Assembly (NCBI RefSeq): GCF_026262505.1
Contig: NC_067204.1
Coordinates: 11,240,522 to 11,304,521, forward strand
Source of the DNA: Trichomonas vaginalis G3
Taxonomy: Eukaryota; Parabasalia; Trichomonadida; Trichomonadidae
Direction of reading: 5' to 3'
Length of the DNA: 64,000 nt
A model generated the notes under the pieces. That model had not been told where the DNA came from. It made no database searches and was given only the letters and a program-made list of their open reading frames with translations. A program made the translations under genes and the position numbers. This document shows, piece after piece, positions 1 through 9,268 of the stretch (positions within the stretch are counted from its first letter, which is position 1; each line of letters starts with the position of its first letter).

Positions 1-978
1 GCCAAGAGCAATCAACTTCGAAAGGATAGAAGGAGATGAACAAAGATACCACCGTACCAACAGTCAAGTTTATTATCTGCACAATTAATATTTGAAACTA
101 CAAACTAGCGTATACACGTTGGGGTTCCGCCAACCTTCATTCAGTTCAATAAAAAATCTAGAGTTCCAATCTTCGAAAAGAGCTCCTCTCTATATTGGGG
201 TGCGTAGCAATCCAAAGAAGTTTCGCTTTTTAGTAACAGGCCGGACGAGCCTCTTTGGTTTCAATATGCAACAGAAAAGCCAAAAATCATGTGGATCCCG
301 AAGGATGAAATCCCGCAAACATTCCCCAGAAGAAAAAAAACTTTGACACATTCCAATGGGATGATGTTGTCGGGATTTTTTGGGCGCGTGAATGGCATCA
401 TCGCAGCATATTCAGGATAAAGCTTCTTTTCAAAAAACCTAATACGATGAATGCTCAAGTATTAATTAACAATGTTGCTTTACTCAAATTAAATTCAATT
501 CTGATGAGTTTGAGAATATCCAAAAACAAAAACAAAATGTTTGGCAATTCATTTTTGGAATAATTCAAGAGTTCGACACAAAAAGTATAAGTAATGAATT
601 ACTTGGTGGAAAAGCGGAATGTCAAAAGTTGTTCCAGAAACCAATTTATTCACCTGATAATTGCACCTCTGACTTTTATTTTATTCGAGCACGAAACTAA
701 AAAGAGAGCTGAAAGGACTGCGCATTCGCGAGCTTCAGATGATTCTTGAAAATTTTGTAAGAGAGCAATTTGAGCAATTTTCTCTCATGATGATTATTAA
801 TAAGACGAGTGTTCTTTCAAGCTCCATGGAATCGATCGCTGCGAACGGCGTTGTATTGAACCAACTGGGTGATGTATATTCCTAAGATCCACTATTCATA
901 GTATATGTAATTCGTTTTATTTCGATCGCACTGTCGATTAATGGGTTTGCCTGAATCTTATTTTTAAACTTCTGCACT
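1..978 (+). mobile_element. Degraded mariner remnant (3' part)
   Basis: Matches the intact mariner from its residue ~78 codon region to its right end. Recognisable pieces include the region around the transposase catalytic DES motif (near 240-250) and the YSPD-type motif region (near 645-680). Frequent one-base gains and losses destroy the frame throughout. The right terminal repeat is barely recognisable before the host sequence resumes near 979. It is the same insertion at the same host position as the mariner at 26543-27846, so it is a copied insertion, not an independent one. Confidence 0.8.
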
Positions 979-3064
979 AGAATTAGTTGATTTTTCAAAA
1001 TTGTTTGGAAATATTTGATTTGATTAAATAAACCAATATTTTCCTTGATTAATTCAGAAATTCTGGGAATTATCGCTTGCTGGCAATTCATTCAAAATAG
1101 TTGTCATGAGTAGCAGCTTGGGTTTGATTATAACGAGGTGCCATTGGTATTACAGGCTAGGCAAATCAAGTGAGTGTAATCGGAAAAGATGGCGATTGCA
1201 GAAACTGTGCAAATTCAATCATGAGATTTGAAAAAAAATGGACGATGTATTCTCCAAAGGTATCAAATTAACCCTATTAAATTCTCAAGTGAACTCAAAT
1301 GATCCAATCTCTCAAGTACATCTTGTTAAAATTAGTGAGATTCTCTTTCTAATATATTGAGGTCATTTTTAATTTTTTCAGATCTTCAATTGTAATTCGT
1401 CTATTTCCATGAATAAAATCATTAAGCGCCTGCGAAAGCAATGTTATTTGGCCAGCCTTTTATTGGAATAAAATCCTATAATATCTACAGTAAGATCAAC
1501 CTTCATTCTTGTAAAAATAAAATTTGTTGAGTATAATTCAAGTAATCATTTAATAAGAGTAACTATTTCTGTTAATTGTTTGTAATTTCTGGATTAGAAA
1601 ACAAATTATTAGTGAAATATTTTCTGACGGGTGTGATTAATATTTGAAGGTATTGAAATTGGTCCTGCAAACGTAAGTTGTAGTCATAGATTGTTCTATG
1701 AACATTATACAAGTTATGTATTTGTAACATTAAATTCGTAAAGTTTAACATTATTTGATTGAATACAGCGTTTTCATTAGCAATAGATTGAAGAATGTCC
1801 TTGATATCGGCTCTGGTTTTAAGAATAAGATTTGAATATATCATTCAACAGAAGTTTAGATGAATGAATTGATTGTATTTGAATTAGTTTGACGTATTAT
1901 TCTTGTAGATGGTTACATGACTAATATTGACGAATCATTCCCATTATCAGTTCTCCATTAGCGATTTGGTATAGGAAGTTGCTCCATTAGAATTTCATTG
2001 TGAACATTATGACAATACAAAATCGAATAAGTTGAGTTTAATTCTTCAAGATGTGGCCAAGGACAAATTCTATATGTTCTTGCCAAGTCTTCAATGAATT
2101 CATTTGAAAATAGGATCTGAATCATTAAATTCCTCAACTAGCTTTGGAATGACGTAATAATAAATATATATTTGGACAAAAGAAACAAGAAGTTTCGATA
2201 AATAAATAACACCGATCAATAACAATAATAAAATTTCGCATTCTGAATTTATCCTCTTGTGCAAGACTTTTGCAACACTCGTAATTTTATCAGTAATGTT
2301 TCATCGTAAGGAAGTGTTTCATTGTTATAGTTTTCTCAGCTGACTCAAGGCAAAGCTACAAAACAAATAATAATTATGAGAAAGGTAAAAAAGTGAATAG
2401 TTGGAACAAAATATATATCTTGGATATCATTGATCTTGATTTTGGCGCAGCGTGAGACTATCTTTTGTGAGACTGTTATAGGAGGTGAACTTGTATTCTG
2501 CATTTGAATTTAAAGAAATTGTTTGATTTAGAAGTTACACCTGAAAGTGGAATGCATGCAAAATATTGATTGATTTGCGCTGATATTTTCGTCAATTCGC
2601 TTTGTCGGGAACCTTTCTTCATTGATATGCCAAAAAATATCAGCAATTTTTCATGATCAAGTTGATTAGTTATATGACGTGGCATGCCGTTTTGATATTC
2701 TTGTAATGTATCAATAATCTTTGTAAATACTCTAAAAAGTGTTTTTTTCGTTCTTGATTCTGTGATTAAATTAAAACTATGATAACAAACATTGTAATGA
2801 AATATAAAAATTGTAAATTCGTAATAGATAATTTAACTCTAAAATATGAATAAATCGAAAAGGTTTTTTTAATACCATTTGAAAAGAGTTAGAGGTGACG
2901 TTGAGTTGGCTCGACATTGGTTCTTCGGATCTTGCCATTTAAAGTCTCCATATAAAAGGACAACTTCGATAGCAAGTGAATGATGGAAAAATTTTTTACA
3001 AAGTAATATAGGCGGTATATGTTTTCAAGAAAGTCTAATAAACGCCCAGCAACATATCGCCCAT
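979..3064 (-). pseudogene. Degraded copy of host membrane-protein gene
   Basis: This is the counterpart of 27847-29930 on the minus strand, with the start codon equivalent at 3062-3064. The frame is broken many times by small indels, and only short pieces remain open (for example 1572-1844 and 2476-2685). Its A-tract equivalent near 2745 is seven bases long, whereas the better copy has nine at 29598-29606. The shorter tract would keep the first two blocks of the gene in one frame. Function is unknown; see the better copy. Confidence 0.75.
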
Positions 3065-3468
3065 TTATTGTTTTCTTTATTTTTTGTAAGAGATTGATAG
3101 CTTTACAATGAATACTGGAAATATTTTATAAAAACTATCAATCTTTATCAAGAATCCAAAATAGAGGAATTATTGAAAATCGTCCCACCTTTTCAATTTT
3201 TACACTATTATTAAAATATGTTATATATGAATTGACAAGCCAACAATCCAAAAATTGTCGGAATGACAATATATTGATGATTTGAGATATTTACAAAATT
3301 TAGCGTGCTTTATTCAATATGATTTTATGATTGTGATTGAGAAAAATTTTGTTAACATTTGATAATATATAAATATACAGTTGTTTGTAAATATCGATAT
3401 TGGAAAACGACATAAAAATTTTTTATGAATTATATCACTTACAAAACGATAAGAAAATTTTTATATCA

Positions 3469-4054
3469 ATGTTTGATAGAGAAGGCTTTTTTACAATATC
3501 TCACCAGAGATGTTATAAGCAAATTACTTCAAGATGTAGTTATCTTTGTTGATAATTCTGAAGAGTTGTAAATCATGTATTGATCTTAGTGAAAAATTAT
3601 AATCTGACCCTGATCTTAGTCCAACAAAAATTTACTCATATTATGCTCAAGCACAAGACAAATGCTATACTTTTTTAAAATTTATAAAACCTCATTACAT
3701 TTCTAAACAAGAATTTTTGAAGAAATTTACACTTATTTAGCAAATTCATCAGATCAAATGTATCAATATCTTGAAGGATTGAATCAAGCCATATTCATAC
3801 AAATTTACGTTTTTCAAGTTATCTGTACCGATATATTTACTTTCAGTAAGCTCAAATCCAAAATTCATTACAATGAAGATTGCTGATTATTATTAATATT
3901 GACCACAATGCCATGGGATTTCGTTGATACTGTTCATAAACTTATGAAATTTCTTGCTGAAAAAAGTAAACTTTACAAACAACGAGTTACTGAATATGGA
4001 TTAGATAACCACCCTTAGCAATGATTTAATTCGATATGTTACAATCTTTCAGCC
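3469..4054 (+). pseudogene. Degraded, cut copy of the 271-residue gene
   Basis: Counterpart of 30335-30918. The ATG at 3469 and the initiator-like TATCACTT before it (near 3432) are both kept. The body carries many small indels and the copy stops at 4054, where sequence leading into the Polinton end begins. The missing 3' part of the gene is not found on the far side of the Polinton. The junction is therefore not a simple insertion with both halves of the target preserved. Confidence 0.75.
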
Positions 4055-4082
4055 TAGGTCTTTTGTTGCAGTTAGAGTGTTG

Positions 4083-4161
4083 TTCGTAACGTTTTTACAA
4101 ACGACTTCACTAACGTTTTTACAAACGACTTCACTAACGTTTTCACAAACGACTTCACTAC
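4083..4161. repeat. Terminal 24-bp tandem array, left
   Basis: About three units reading, on the minus strand, GTGAAGTCGTTTGTGAAAAC plus GTTA. Each 24-bp unit is itself two 12-bp halves that share GTGAA and CGTT. The right repeat carries about seven and a half units, so copy number differs between the ends. Outside the array (4055-4082) the sequence no longer matches the right end. Confidence 0.85.
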
Positions 4162-4178
4162 TGTAAAAATAAACGTTC

Positions 4179-4505
4179 TCACTTACAAAAGTATTGCAAC
4201 TCTTCCCATTGCTGTGCTTCACACAATAGTTCATATTCTTCAGTATCGCTGCTGTCGCTCCAATCGTCAGAGTCAAAGTCACTGTCAAAATAAATGTTAG
4301 TAAGTTTTGACAAAGCTAATGAAACACGCTTACCGTTTGTATCGTATGCTTGTATAAACTTTCCATTCTTCATTCCTTCATAAACGCTCAAACTAACTTT
4401 ACCCTTTCTCCCTCGTATCTGATAGAATGTATTTTCACGAGGAACGAAGAACAAATTCTTGAACTCATGACCGTTGTAGTTTGTTATCTCAATAGTTTTC
4501 GTCAT
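4179..4505 (-). CDS. Terminal-repeat gene, acidic-tail protein (left copy)
   Basis: A 108-residue protein lying wholly inside the left terminal repeat and reading outward. The identical gene, apart from one Gly/Arg difference at residue 32, sits in the right repeat at 25342-25668. The N-terminal 70 residues are mixed beta-like sequence. Residues 74-92 are strongly acidic and Ser/Asp-rich (DSDFDSDDWSDSSDTEE), with an aromatic end. The start at 4505 follows the element's TTTTTATATAA motif. I do not recognise the family. Two identical terminal copies make it a candidate for a protein acting on or near the ends, which is inference. Confidence 0.7.
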   Translation of the reverse strand: MTKTIEITNYNGHEFKNLFFVPRENTFYQIRGRKGKVSLSVYEGMKNGKFIQAYDTNGKRVSLALSKLTNIYFDSDFDSDDWSDSSDTEEYELLCEAQQWEELQYFCK

Positions 4506-4590
4506 TTATATAAAAATAAAATAAAAAATAAACTTAAAAATAAATGATATCACCACCCTCACGCGTATGAAAACATAGCACAAAAATAAA

Positions 4591-4642
4591 TTTAGGTGAA
4601 GTGGTGAAATCTCACCTCTTTTTTCACCTGTTTTTTTCACCC
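4591..4642 (+). promoter_or_regulatory. GGTGA half-site module (left repeat)
   Basis: Two direct GGTGA half-sites, then three TCACC half-sites spaced about 12-13 bp apart by T-rich spacers, with an inverted pair around AATC in the middle. The same module recurs at 13529, 14612 (inverted), 16339 (inverted), 25204 (inverted) and 59883. A variant with a different core lies at 59653. It is non-coding, sits between genes and has the layout of a multi-site DNA-binding locus. The binder is unknown. Confidence 0.85.
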
Positions 4643-4650
4643 TGTTGAAT

Positions 4651-5178
4651 TCATTGCTTTATAACTCTCTTCCTTGGTTTCTTTTTAGTTGCTTTCTTCA
4701 CGTCTGTCTCCAACTTGACTGTCTTTCTTCTTCGGCCGTAATGATACCAGTTACTTCCACCAGTCAATGGGTCAAATGGTCTTTCGTAAGGGTTTCCATA
4801 CATTCCATAGGGACCATACGGAAGAACTACTGGTGGAGAAGAAACATTTTCTTTAGTTCCATCGACTCTATTTAAATGCATTGTTTCACCTTTCATCTGG
4901 TCATTAAAGTCTTTTGCGTGTTTTGCAAACTCATCGTCCTTTCCTAAAGCATTTTCTGACTCAGTCGCAACCAAATTGGATGCTTTATTTATGAGCCCCA
5001 TTTTATTTAATCTTAACTTCTTTGCAACCCAGCCTCCAATCTTTCCTTTATTTGCATCTAATGTCTTTGAAACCCTTCCTCCACTCATTTTATTTACTGC
5101 GTCATAAGCTCCAAGTGCTTTTGCTCCAAATGCTAATGCTTTTGTTCCCATTGCGCCTAAAGCTGCCCAAGCTACCAT
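4651..5178 (-). CDS. Small basic Gly/Tyr-rich protein, possible virion component
   Basis: A 175-residue protein with three parts. Residues 1-30 are Ala/Gly-rich and amphipathic. The middle contains a Tyr/Pro/Gly patch around residues 120-150 (YGPYGMYGNPYERPFD). The C-terminus is very basic (RRRK, KKATKKKPRKR). The start ATG abuts the stop of the preceding gene (TAAATG), so it is the last cistron of a leftward three-gene set, 6285 to 4651. The basic tail suggests DNA or capsid-interior contact, like small core proteins of related viruses, but there is no family match I can name. The last codons lie inside the terminal repeat. Confidence 0.7.
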   Translation of the reverse strand: MVAWAALGAMGTKALAFGAKALGAYDAVNKMSGGRVSKTLDANKGKIGGWVAKKLRLNKMGLINKASNLVATESENALGKDDEFAKHAKDFNDQMKGETMHLNRVDGTKENVSSPPVVLPYGPYGMYGNPYERPFDPLTGGSNWYHYGRRRKTVKLETDVKKATKKKPRKRVIKQ

Positions 5179-5403
5179 TTACCCCATATTAAAATCATCT
5201 CTCTTCAATATTATCTCATAAAAGTTCTCGTTACTGGAGAAAGTCAATGAAACATAAGCGTTCTCACGGGCTTCGCCCTCACTGCTTTGCGGTCTATCTA
5301 ACTTATTTCTTATATCATCTATACGCTTCAAAATGTCTGAACAATTGCTAACATCTTCTACAACAGTTATTTCATCATGAATGACCTTCAAGAACAAGCT
5401 CAT
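5179..5403 (-). CDS. Small protein of the leftward set, unknown
   Basis: A 74-residue acidic protein placed between the 5404-6285 and 4651-5178 genes with no spacer on either side: each stop is followed directly by the next ATG. The tight packing implies a shared transcript or very compact signals. Residues 20-40 could form a short helix; no domain is recognisable. Its reality rests on the packing and on lacking a better alternative on either strand. Confidence 0.6.
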   Translation of the reverse strand: MSLFLKVIHDEITVVEDVSNCSDILKRIDDIRNKLDRPQSSEGEARENAYVSLTFSSNENFYEIILKRDDFNMG

Positions 5404-6285
5404 TTAATATGCTATTAAAATCATCTCAATAATGAGTCCATCCTTTCCATCTTTAGGTAGCACAACATCTTTCATTGAAGAAGGTTCGACAAGTCTTATG
5501 TTAAACTTACTGACAAAGTTTGTTATACTATAATGCTTTGGCGGCGAATACATGTAGTTTGAAAGACATAATATAGATTCTTCAGCAAATTCACTTATAC
5601 TGGATTTTATAACAATGTTCTCACGAGACCAAATACCACCAATTGACAATCTTGTAAGCAATCCTGCTGAACCTTCTACTGTAAATGTCGATGGTAACAT
5701 TCCACGAAGGTCATCTATTGACATCGTTGAGTCACTGTATTTAAATATTTTCTTAAAGCAATCGTCATTATCTAACCATGCAATAGCTTTGAAGTTTTCA
5801 TTCGAATATACATCTGCTTCATTAAATGTAAAACCTGACTTCTTTGCAGAGATGACTTTAAAATCTATTGAGTTTGTTTCAAAATTATATGCTATGGTAA
5901 CTTCTGAAGGTAATGGATGCCCTTCCGCAGTCAGTTGTTCTCTCACTACCGTTTGAAGCTTTGTATTAAAAACTTTCATGTCATCTCCTGTATCTAAGTT
6001 CACATACACAGCAACAGGGAAACTATCTTGCTTCTTTGTTTCATCATTATATCTCAAAACATTAAAGTTCTTCAATAATATTGTTCTTCCTGCTGGAATA
6101 CTTCGAACCTGTCTGATTTCAATAGCTTTCTCACCTCCTACATACTCTACCCAGTGTCTTGGATATTCATAAGTATACTGACTTTCTTGAATTTTGGTAG
6201 GTTTCATCATAACATGTTCATAGTATATCTTTATACTCTTGTCAGTTAGACTCGGTGCTATGTTCTGAATATTTCTGACTTGCAT
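5404..6285 (-). CDS. Polinton protein of unknown function, probably structural
   Basis: About 293 residues from the ATG at 6285, first residues MQVRNIQNIAP. That start is preferred over one further upstream because the conserved T-rich start motif (TTTATCTCCATTAAAA) lies directly before it, and because extending further would overlap the divergent ATPase gene. The sequence is beta-rich, without membrane segments or cysteine clusters, and ends in a hydrophobic strand (LIIEMILIAY). It is divergently paired with the packaging ATPase across a 16-bp spacer and heads the leftward set. A minor capsid or assembly role fits the company it keeps but is inference. Confidence 0.7.
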   Translation of the reverse strand: MQVRNIQNIAPSLTDKSIKIYYEHVMMKPTKIQESQYTYEYPRHWVEYVGGEKAIEIRQVRSIPAGRTILLKNFNVLRYNDETKKQDSFPVAVYVNLDTGDDMKVFNTKLQTVVREQLTAEGHPLPSEVTIAYNFETNSIDFKVISAKKSGFTFNEADVYSNENFKAIAWLDNDDCFKKIFKYSDSTMSIDDLRGMLPSTFTVEGSAGLLTRLSIGGIWSRENIVIKSSISEFAEESILCLSNYMYSPPKHYSITNFVSKFNIRLVEPSSMKDVVLPKDGKDGLIIEMILIAY

Positions 6286-6301
6286 TTTTAATGGAGATAA
6301 A
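6286..6301. promoter_or_regulatory. 16-bp bidirectional start motif
   Basis: The whole spacer between two divergent ATGs reads TTTTAATGGAGATAAA on the plus strand and TTTATCTCCATTAAAA on the minus strand. Both readings fit the element's start motif, because TTTA..C..G..TAAA is nearly self-complementary. Almost the same sequence forms the spacer at 9269-9285. Confidence 0.75.
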
Positions 6302-7189
6302 ATGAAGCATTTAATACATGACGTAGATGAAGACATGAATGAAACTACAGACAAACTTAACTCTTCTCTCATTCTTCCTTTCAGCAAGGACTATGAGTTC
6401 TGTTCAAATGGTGTTTATTTCTATTGTGGAAAGATGGGTTCAGGTAAGACATTTAACCTCATTCGTCATATACTCATAACAGAGCGTTTAGGAAACGACT
6501 CTTACTATGACCAAATCATTATATCAGCAACTTCAGACTCTATGGATTCAACAGCGAAAACATTCATGAGTAAAGTTCAAGCATCTGTCGTTAAAGTTCC
6601 AGATAGCGAACTCATTGAATTTCTTCAACGTTACATTCGACGTAAGAGAAAATATTATGCTATTGTAGAGTTCATACAGTCAGGAATGCAAAAGACTTCA
6701 GAAGAGATGGAAAGAATTATTGACAAACACCACTTACGTCAATACTCAGGAGTTTACGATATGAAACGACTTACAAACTACATTCTATCAAAACTTTCAA
6801 AATACCCCTTCAAAAAGTATCCTTCAAACACTCTGCTCGTTTGTGACGACTTCGCCGGAAAAGGTTTAGTGTCAAAGCCTGACTCACCATTAGCTAACAT
6901 CATAACTAAAGTCAGACATTACCACTTAACTGTAGCAATACTTATGCAAACATGGCGTTTTCTTGCTTTAAACATAAAACGTCTCATAACTGACTTCGTT
7001 ATCTTTCAAGGTTTCTCACGCTATGATATTGAACTCATTTGGAAACAGTCAGGTATAACATTACCTTTTGAAGAAATTTGGGAAGCATATAAGTCTCTCA
7101 TCTCTCCTCGTTCATACCTTGAGATTCATATCATAACTAATACCATTAAAGTCAAAAATATTCCATGGGAACGACCAACATTGTTTTAA
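6302..7189 (+). CDS. FtsK/HerA-type DNA packaging ATPase
   Basis: A 295-residue P-loop ATPase of the A32/FtsK-HerA class, expected to pump the element's DNA into capsids. The Walker A motif is GKMGSGKT at residues 43-50. A hydrophobic strand ending in two acids, LLVCDD (178-183), is Walker B. Length and order fit Polinton ATPases. It is transcribed rightward from the 16-bp bidirectional spacer shared with the 5404-6285 gene, and its end overlaps by four bases the convergent gene at 7186. All core motifs are visible, so the call is firm. Confidence 0.93.
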   Translation: MKHLIHDVDEDMNETTDKLNSSLILPFSKDYEFCSNGVYFYCGKMGSGKTFNLIRHILITERLGNDSYYDQIIISATSDSMDSTAKTFMSKVQASVVKVPDSELIEFLQRYIRRKRKYYAIVEFIQSGMQKTSEEMERIIDKHHLRQYSGVYDMKRLTNYILSKLSKYPFKKYPSNTLLVCDDFAGKGLVSKPDSPLANIITKVRHYHLTVAILMQTWRFLALNIKRLITDFVIFQGFSRYDIELIWKQSGITLPFEEIWEAYKSLISPRSYLEIHIITNTIKVKNIPWERPTLF

Positions 7190-7578
7190 ATCTTATGCTT
7201 TAATTGACTGATGGTAAACAAATTCCATGCATCTCTGTCGCCATTTCTGTTAATATTTTTGCTGTCATTCATATCATCCACTTCCCCATCCGTTAGCTTT
7301 TGAGGATATGCGTTAGAATAGCTGTTCTTAAATGAAGGCTTTTCACCTTTGAGAGCATAAACTCTATAACTTTCTGCATACTTTATGTTTGAACCTCCTG
7401 AGCCATCATTGACATAAATTTTTATAGGCTTCCACCCTTTGTTCATATTCCTGCTTCTTCCCTTAGCTCTTTTGTTCAGTAGTTCTACATCTTTATACAC
7501 AGCTCCTGTCTCAGTGAATTCAACAATATTTTCATTCGTTAGCTTTACATTCAAACCCTTGTCGAGTATATTGTTCAT
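7186..7578 (-). CDS. Polinton protein, unknown
   Basis: About 130 residues from the ATG at 7578 (MNNILDKG). An ATG three codons upstream at 7587 is also possible. The chosen start follows TTTTATATATGTATGAA, close to the element's start motif. The protein is basic and Asn/Lys-rich with a patch KRAKGRSRNMNKGWK near residue 45 and a Gly/Ser-rich turn (NDGSGGSN). No domain is recognised. It converges on the ATPase gene with a four-base overlap and diverges from the 7613 gene across 34 bp. Confidence 0.65.
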   Translation of the reverse strand: MNNILDKGLNVKLTNENIVEFTETGAVYKDVELLNKRAKGRSRNMNKGWKPIKIYVNDGSGGSNIKYAESYRVYALKGEKPSFKNSYSNAYPQKLTDGEVDDMNDSKNINRNGDRDAWNLFTISQLKHKI

Positions 7579-7612
7579 TTCATACATATAAAAGGTTTTT
7601 ATTCTATATGAA

Positions 7613-8227
7613 ATGAGAAGCAAATCCATCTTAGCTGGTGCTGTTAATGTTCCAATTGAACCAACATCAAATGTTGACTCACGAACGACAAACAATATTG
7701 TCATAAAGAACTATAGTTCAGAGTGTTTGAAAGAAAAAGAACCAGAACTTAAGTCGGTGAATTTAAACACAGCTTCAAACGCTAACGCTACATCAGATGT
7801 TAAGTTAGAGTATCCACCACTGGACCAAATTCTTTCAAGAGAAGCCAACGACAACCCTTACATAAATGTTCAAACAAATCCTTCAGATAACGTAGACCAT
7901 TACCTTCTTCAGTTATACCAAACAATTTTACTCAAAGACGATAAGAAGCTTTTGATAAATCTTATAAGTAAGAACCAAATAATTCTAACAAAGGAGGACC
8001 TTGAAAATGTTATATCACGAATAACAGGAAAGCAATGTGTCATTGACTATCTCGACCCTGAAATCGAATGCTGTGGTCAAACGCCAATATTCATGAAAAT
8101 AGGTAACATCCGCATCATTGAAACACCAGGAACTACAGGAGTTGAGTTTAAGTATAAATATTCGAACGAATATACAAAACTTTCAACAGAATATAAACTT
8201 TGTTTGAAATATGTTTTAGTAAATTAA
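7613..8227 (+). CDS. Polinton protein, unknown
   Basis: A 204-residue protein. The first 60 residues are Asn/Ser/Thr-rich and look disordered. From about residue 85 a helical region is followed by a strand-rich end with a CC pair (ECCGQTP). The start follows TTTTTATTCTATATGAA, the same words that precede the capsid gene of the second Polinton at 63259. It ends before the hairpin pair at 8239-8271. I looked for the catalytic triad of an adenain-like protease here and did not find one. Confidence 0.68.
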   Translation: MRSKSILAGAVNVPIEPTSNVDSRTTNNIVIKNYSSECLKEKEPELKSVNLNTASNANATSDVKLEYPPLDQILSREANDNPYINVQTNPSDNVDHYLLQLYQTILLKDDKKLLINLISKNQIILTKEDLENVISRITGKQCVIDYLDPEIECCGQTPIFMKIGNIRIIETPGTTGVEFKYKYSNEYTKLSTEYKLCLKYVLVN

Positions 8228-8238
8228 AGCAGTCAGGA

Positions 8239-8271
8239 GGGCTCTTTGAGCCCATCTTGGCGCTTTGCGCC
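8239..8271. terminator. Two tight hairpins between convergent genes
   Basis: GGGCTCTTTGAGCCC (8239-8253) and GGCGCTTTGCGCC (8259-8271) are perfect stems of six and five pairs with TTT loops, unusually GC-rich for this element. They stand 12 bases after the stop of the rightward gene and 18 before the stop of the leftward gene, and are followed by an A8 run. A role in 3'-end formation for both genes is likely by position. Confidence 0.6.
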
Positions 8272-8288
8272 GTCAGTCAAAAAAAATT

Positions 8289-8531
8289 TCAAGTTAGCAA
8301 TTTGTAATATCTATCCAAAACTTCTTCAACAGTATCGAACTCATCTTCATAATGCAAACCTAATCTTATTGACTTGGTGCAGTTTTCACTAACACAATAT
8401 TTTTCTGTTCTCTTGACTGACATAACTAATTCATTTGTTTCATCAAACAGCAACAACCAAAGTTCATGACCTAATACATGCAATTCAGACTTTATATTTT
8501 TAGCTCTGAGTTCTCTTGTAAGCTGTTGCAT
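8289..8531 (-). CDS. Small Polinton protein, unknown
   Basis: An 80-residue protein (MQQLTRELRAKN...) whose start overlaps the end of the penton-like gene by 40 bases, in another frame. It has a basic helix, a hydrophobic LWLLLF core near residue 25, two cysteines (YCVSENC) and an acidic helix near the end. The overlap suggests coupled expression from the 9268 start. No family is recognised; coding status rests on composition and position. Confidence 0.55.
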   Translation of the reverse strand: MQQLTRELRAKNIKSELHVLGHELWLLLFDETNELVMSVKRTEKYCVSENCTKSIRLGLHYEDEFDTVEEVLDRYYKLLT

Positions 8532-9268
8532 TTAATATTTTCTAAAAAGTCAACTTCAACAGTCATTCGCACTGGTGCCTTCAGTTCTACAGGCTCTCCT
8601 TGAAAGTCAACAAGTCTGAATTGCATGTCTTTCAAATTATGAGGACTAATGCGAACCCATTTACCTAAATGAGTTGCTATGACAGGAACGTTTGGAATGA
8701 ACATTGAATTGACTGCATAACAGAAGGATTTATATTCTACTGAACCTTTACTATTAACTCCTGAAATGCCTGTGACATTAGCTATTTTAGACTCAATGTA
8801 CAAACAATTACCATAACATACGTATGGAACAGATTTCATCTCAATCGTTTTGTCAACACTTTTCAAAGGAAATGTCATATGGTATGCTCCCAGAAGCAAT
8901 TGAACTCTATGACTCATTCTTGGTATCTTAAACTCTTTCGCATAACTGAACTTCAAAACTCCTGCAATAAGTTTAACATTCATTAAGTTTTCTCCGTTAT
9001 CCTTGTTTATTGTAGTACTTATGAGAGCATTTAACACTCCAGCTAATGTTTCCATCTTATATTCTACATTATTGTGAAATCTTATTTCGTGCTTCTTTCC
9101 ATCTATTTCAAGCTCCATGAAATCTGTTTCATCTGTTATAACGAATGAAGCGATAGTATTGAAGTCAACCATTCTGAATGCAAGCGCCTCATTCTGTAGA
9201 CCTAAGTTTGTTTGTAGCTTTACTGTCCCGTATTCGTTTGGGTCTGTACTTTGCAAATAGAACAACAT
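8492..9268 (-). CDS. Penton-like minor capsid protein
   Basis: About 258 residues from the ATG at 9268 (MLFYLQSTDP). The C-terminal third has the pattern seen in Polinton penton or minor capsid proteins: a CLYIESKI strand, a turn, then a region ending in FRLVDFQGEPVELKAPVRM and a final V-E-V-D-F strand. In animal Polintons the equivalent stretch is a short signature with GEPVPF-like residues. A single jelly-roll vertex protein is therefore the likely role. It pairs divergently with the fibre gene across a 17-bp bidirectional motif, and a vertex protein beside a fibre makes structural sense. Confidence 0.7.
   Translation of the reverse strand: MLFYLQSTDPNEYGTVKLQTNLGLQNEALAFRMVDFNTIASFVITDETDFMELEIDGKKHEIRFHNNVEYKMETLAGVLNALISTTINKDNGENLMNVKLIAGVLKFSYAKEFKIPRMSHRVQLLLGAYHMTFPLKSVDKTIEMKSVPYVCYGNCLYIESKIANVTGISGVNSKGSVEYKSFCYAVNSMFIPNVPVIATHLGKWVRISPHNLKDMQFRLVDFQGEPVELKAPVRMTVEVDFLENIKCNSLQENSELKI

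Larger units (their letters stand above)
1..4054 (+). repeat. Degraded direct copy of 26981-30918
   Basis: Read left to right, this stretch follows 26981-30918 base for base except for very frequent single-base insertions and deletions and a few lost short segments. It is about 115 bases longer overall. It contains, in the same order and strand, the 3' part of the mariner, the host membrane-protein gene and most of the 271-residue gene. Homology stops at 4054, shortly before the Polinton. The differences are mostly indels in or beside homopolymers, with few substitutions. That looks more like uncorrected sequence than mutational decay, though an old segmental duplication is also possible. Confidence 0.85.
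4077..4675. repeat. Left terminal inverted repeat, Polinton 1
   Basis: Reverse complement of 25171-25885, nearly identical from 4163 to 4675. From outside in it holds a short 24-bp tandem array, a complete 108-residue gene (4179-4505), a T-rich start motif, the GGTGA half-site module (4591-4642), and the last codons of the first internal gene. The inner boundary falls at 4675, after TCCTT. The same repeat sequence encodes the last residues of two unrelated genes in different frames, those at 4651-5178 and 24951-25187. Confidence 0.92.

Noticed and set aside
7613-8227. Adenain-like maturation protease
   Set aside because: I searched the unknown Polinton proteins for a His, Asp/Glu, Gln, Cys arrangement and saw none that was convincing.
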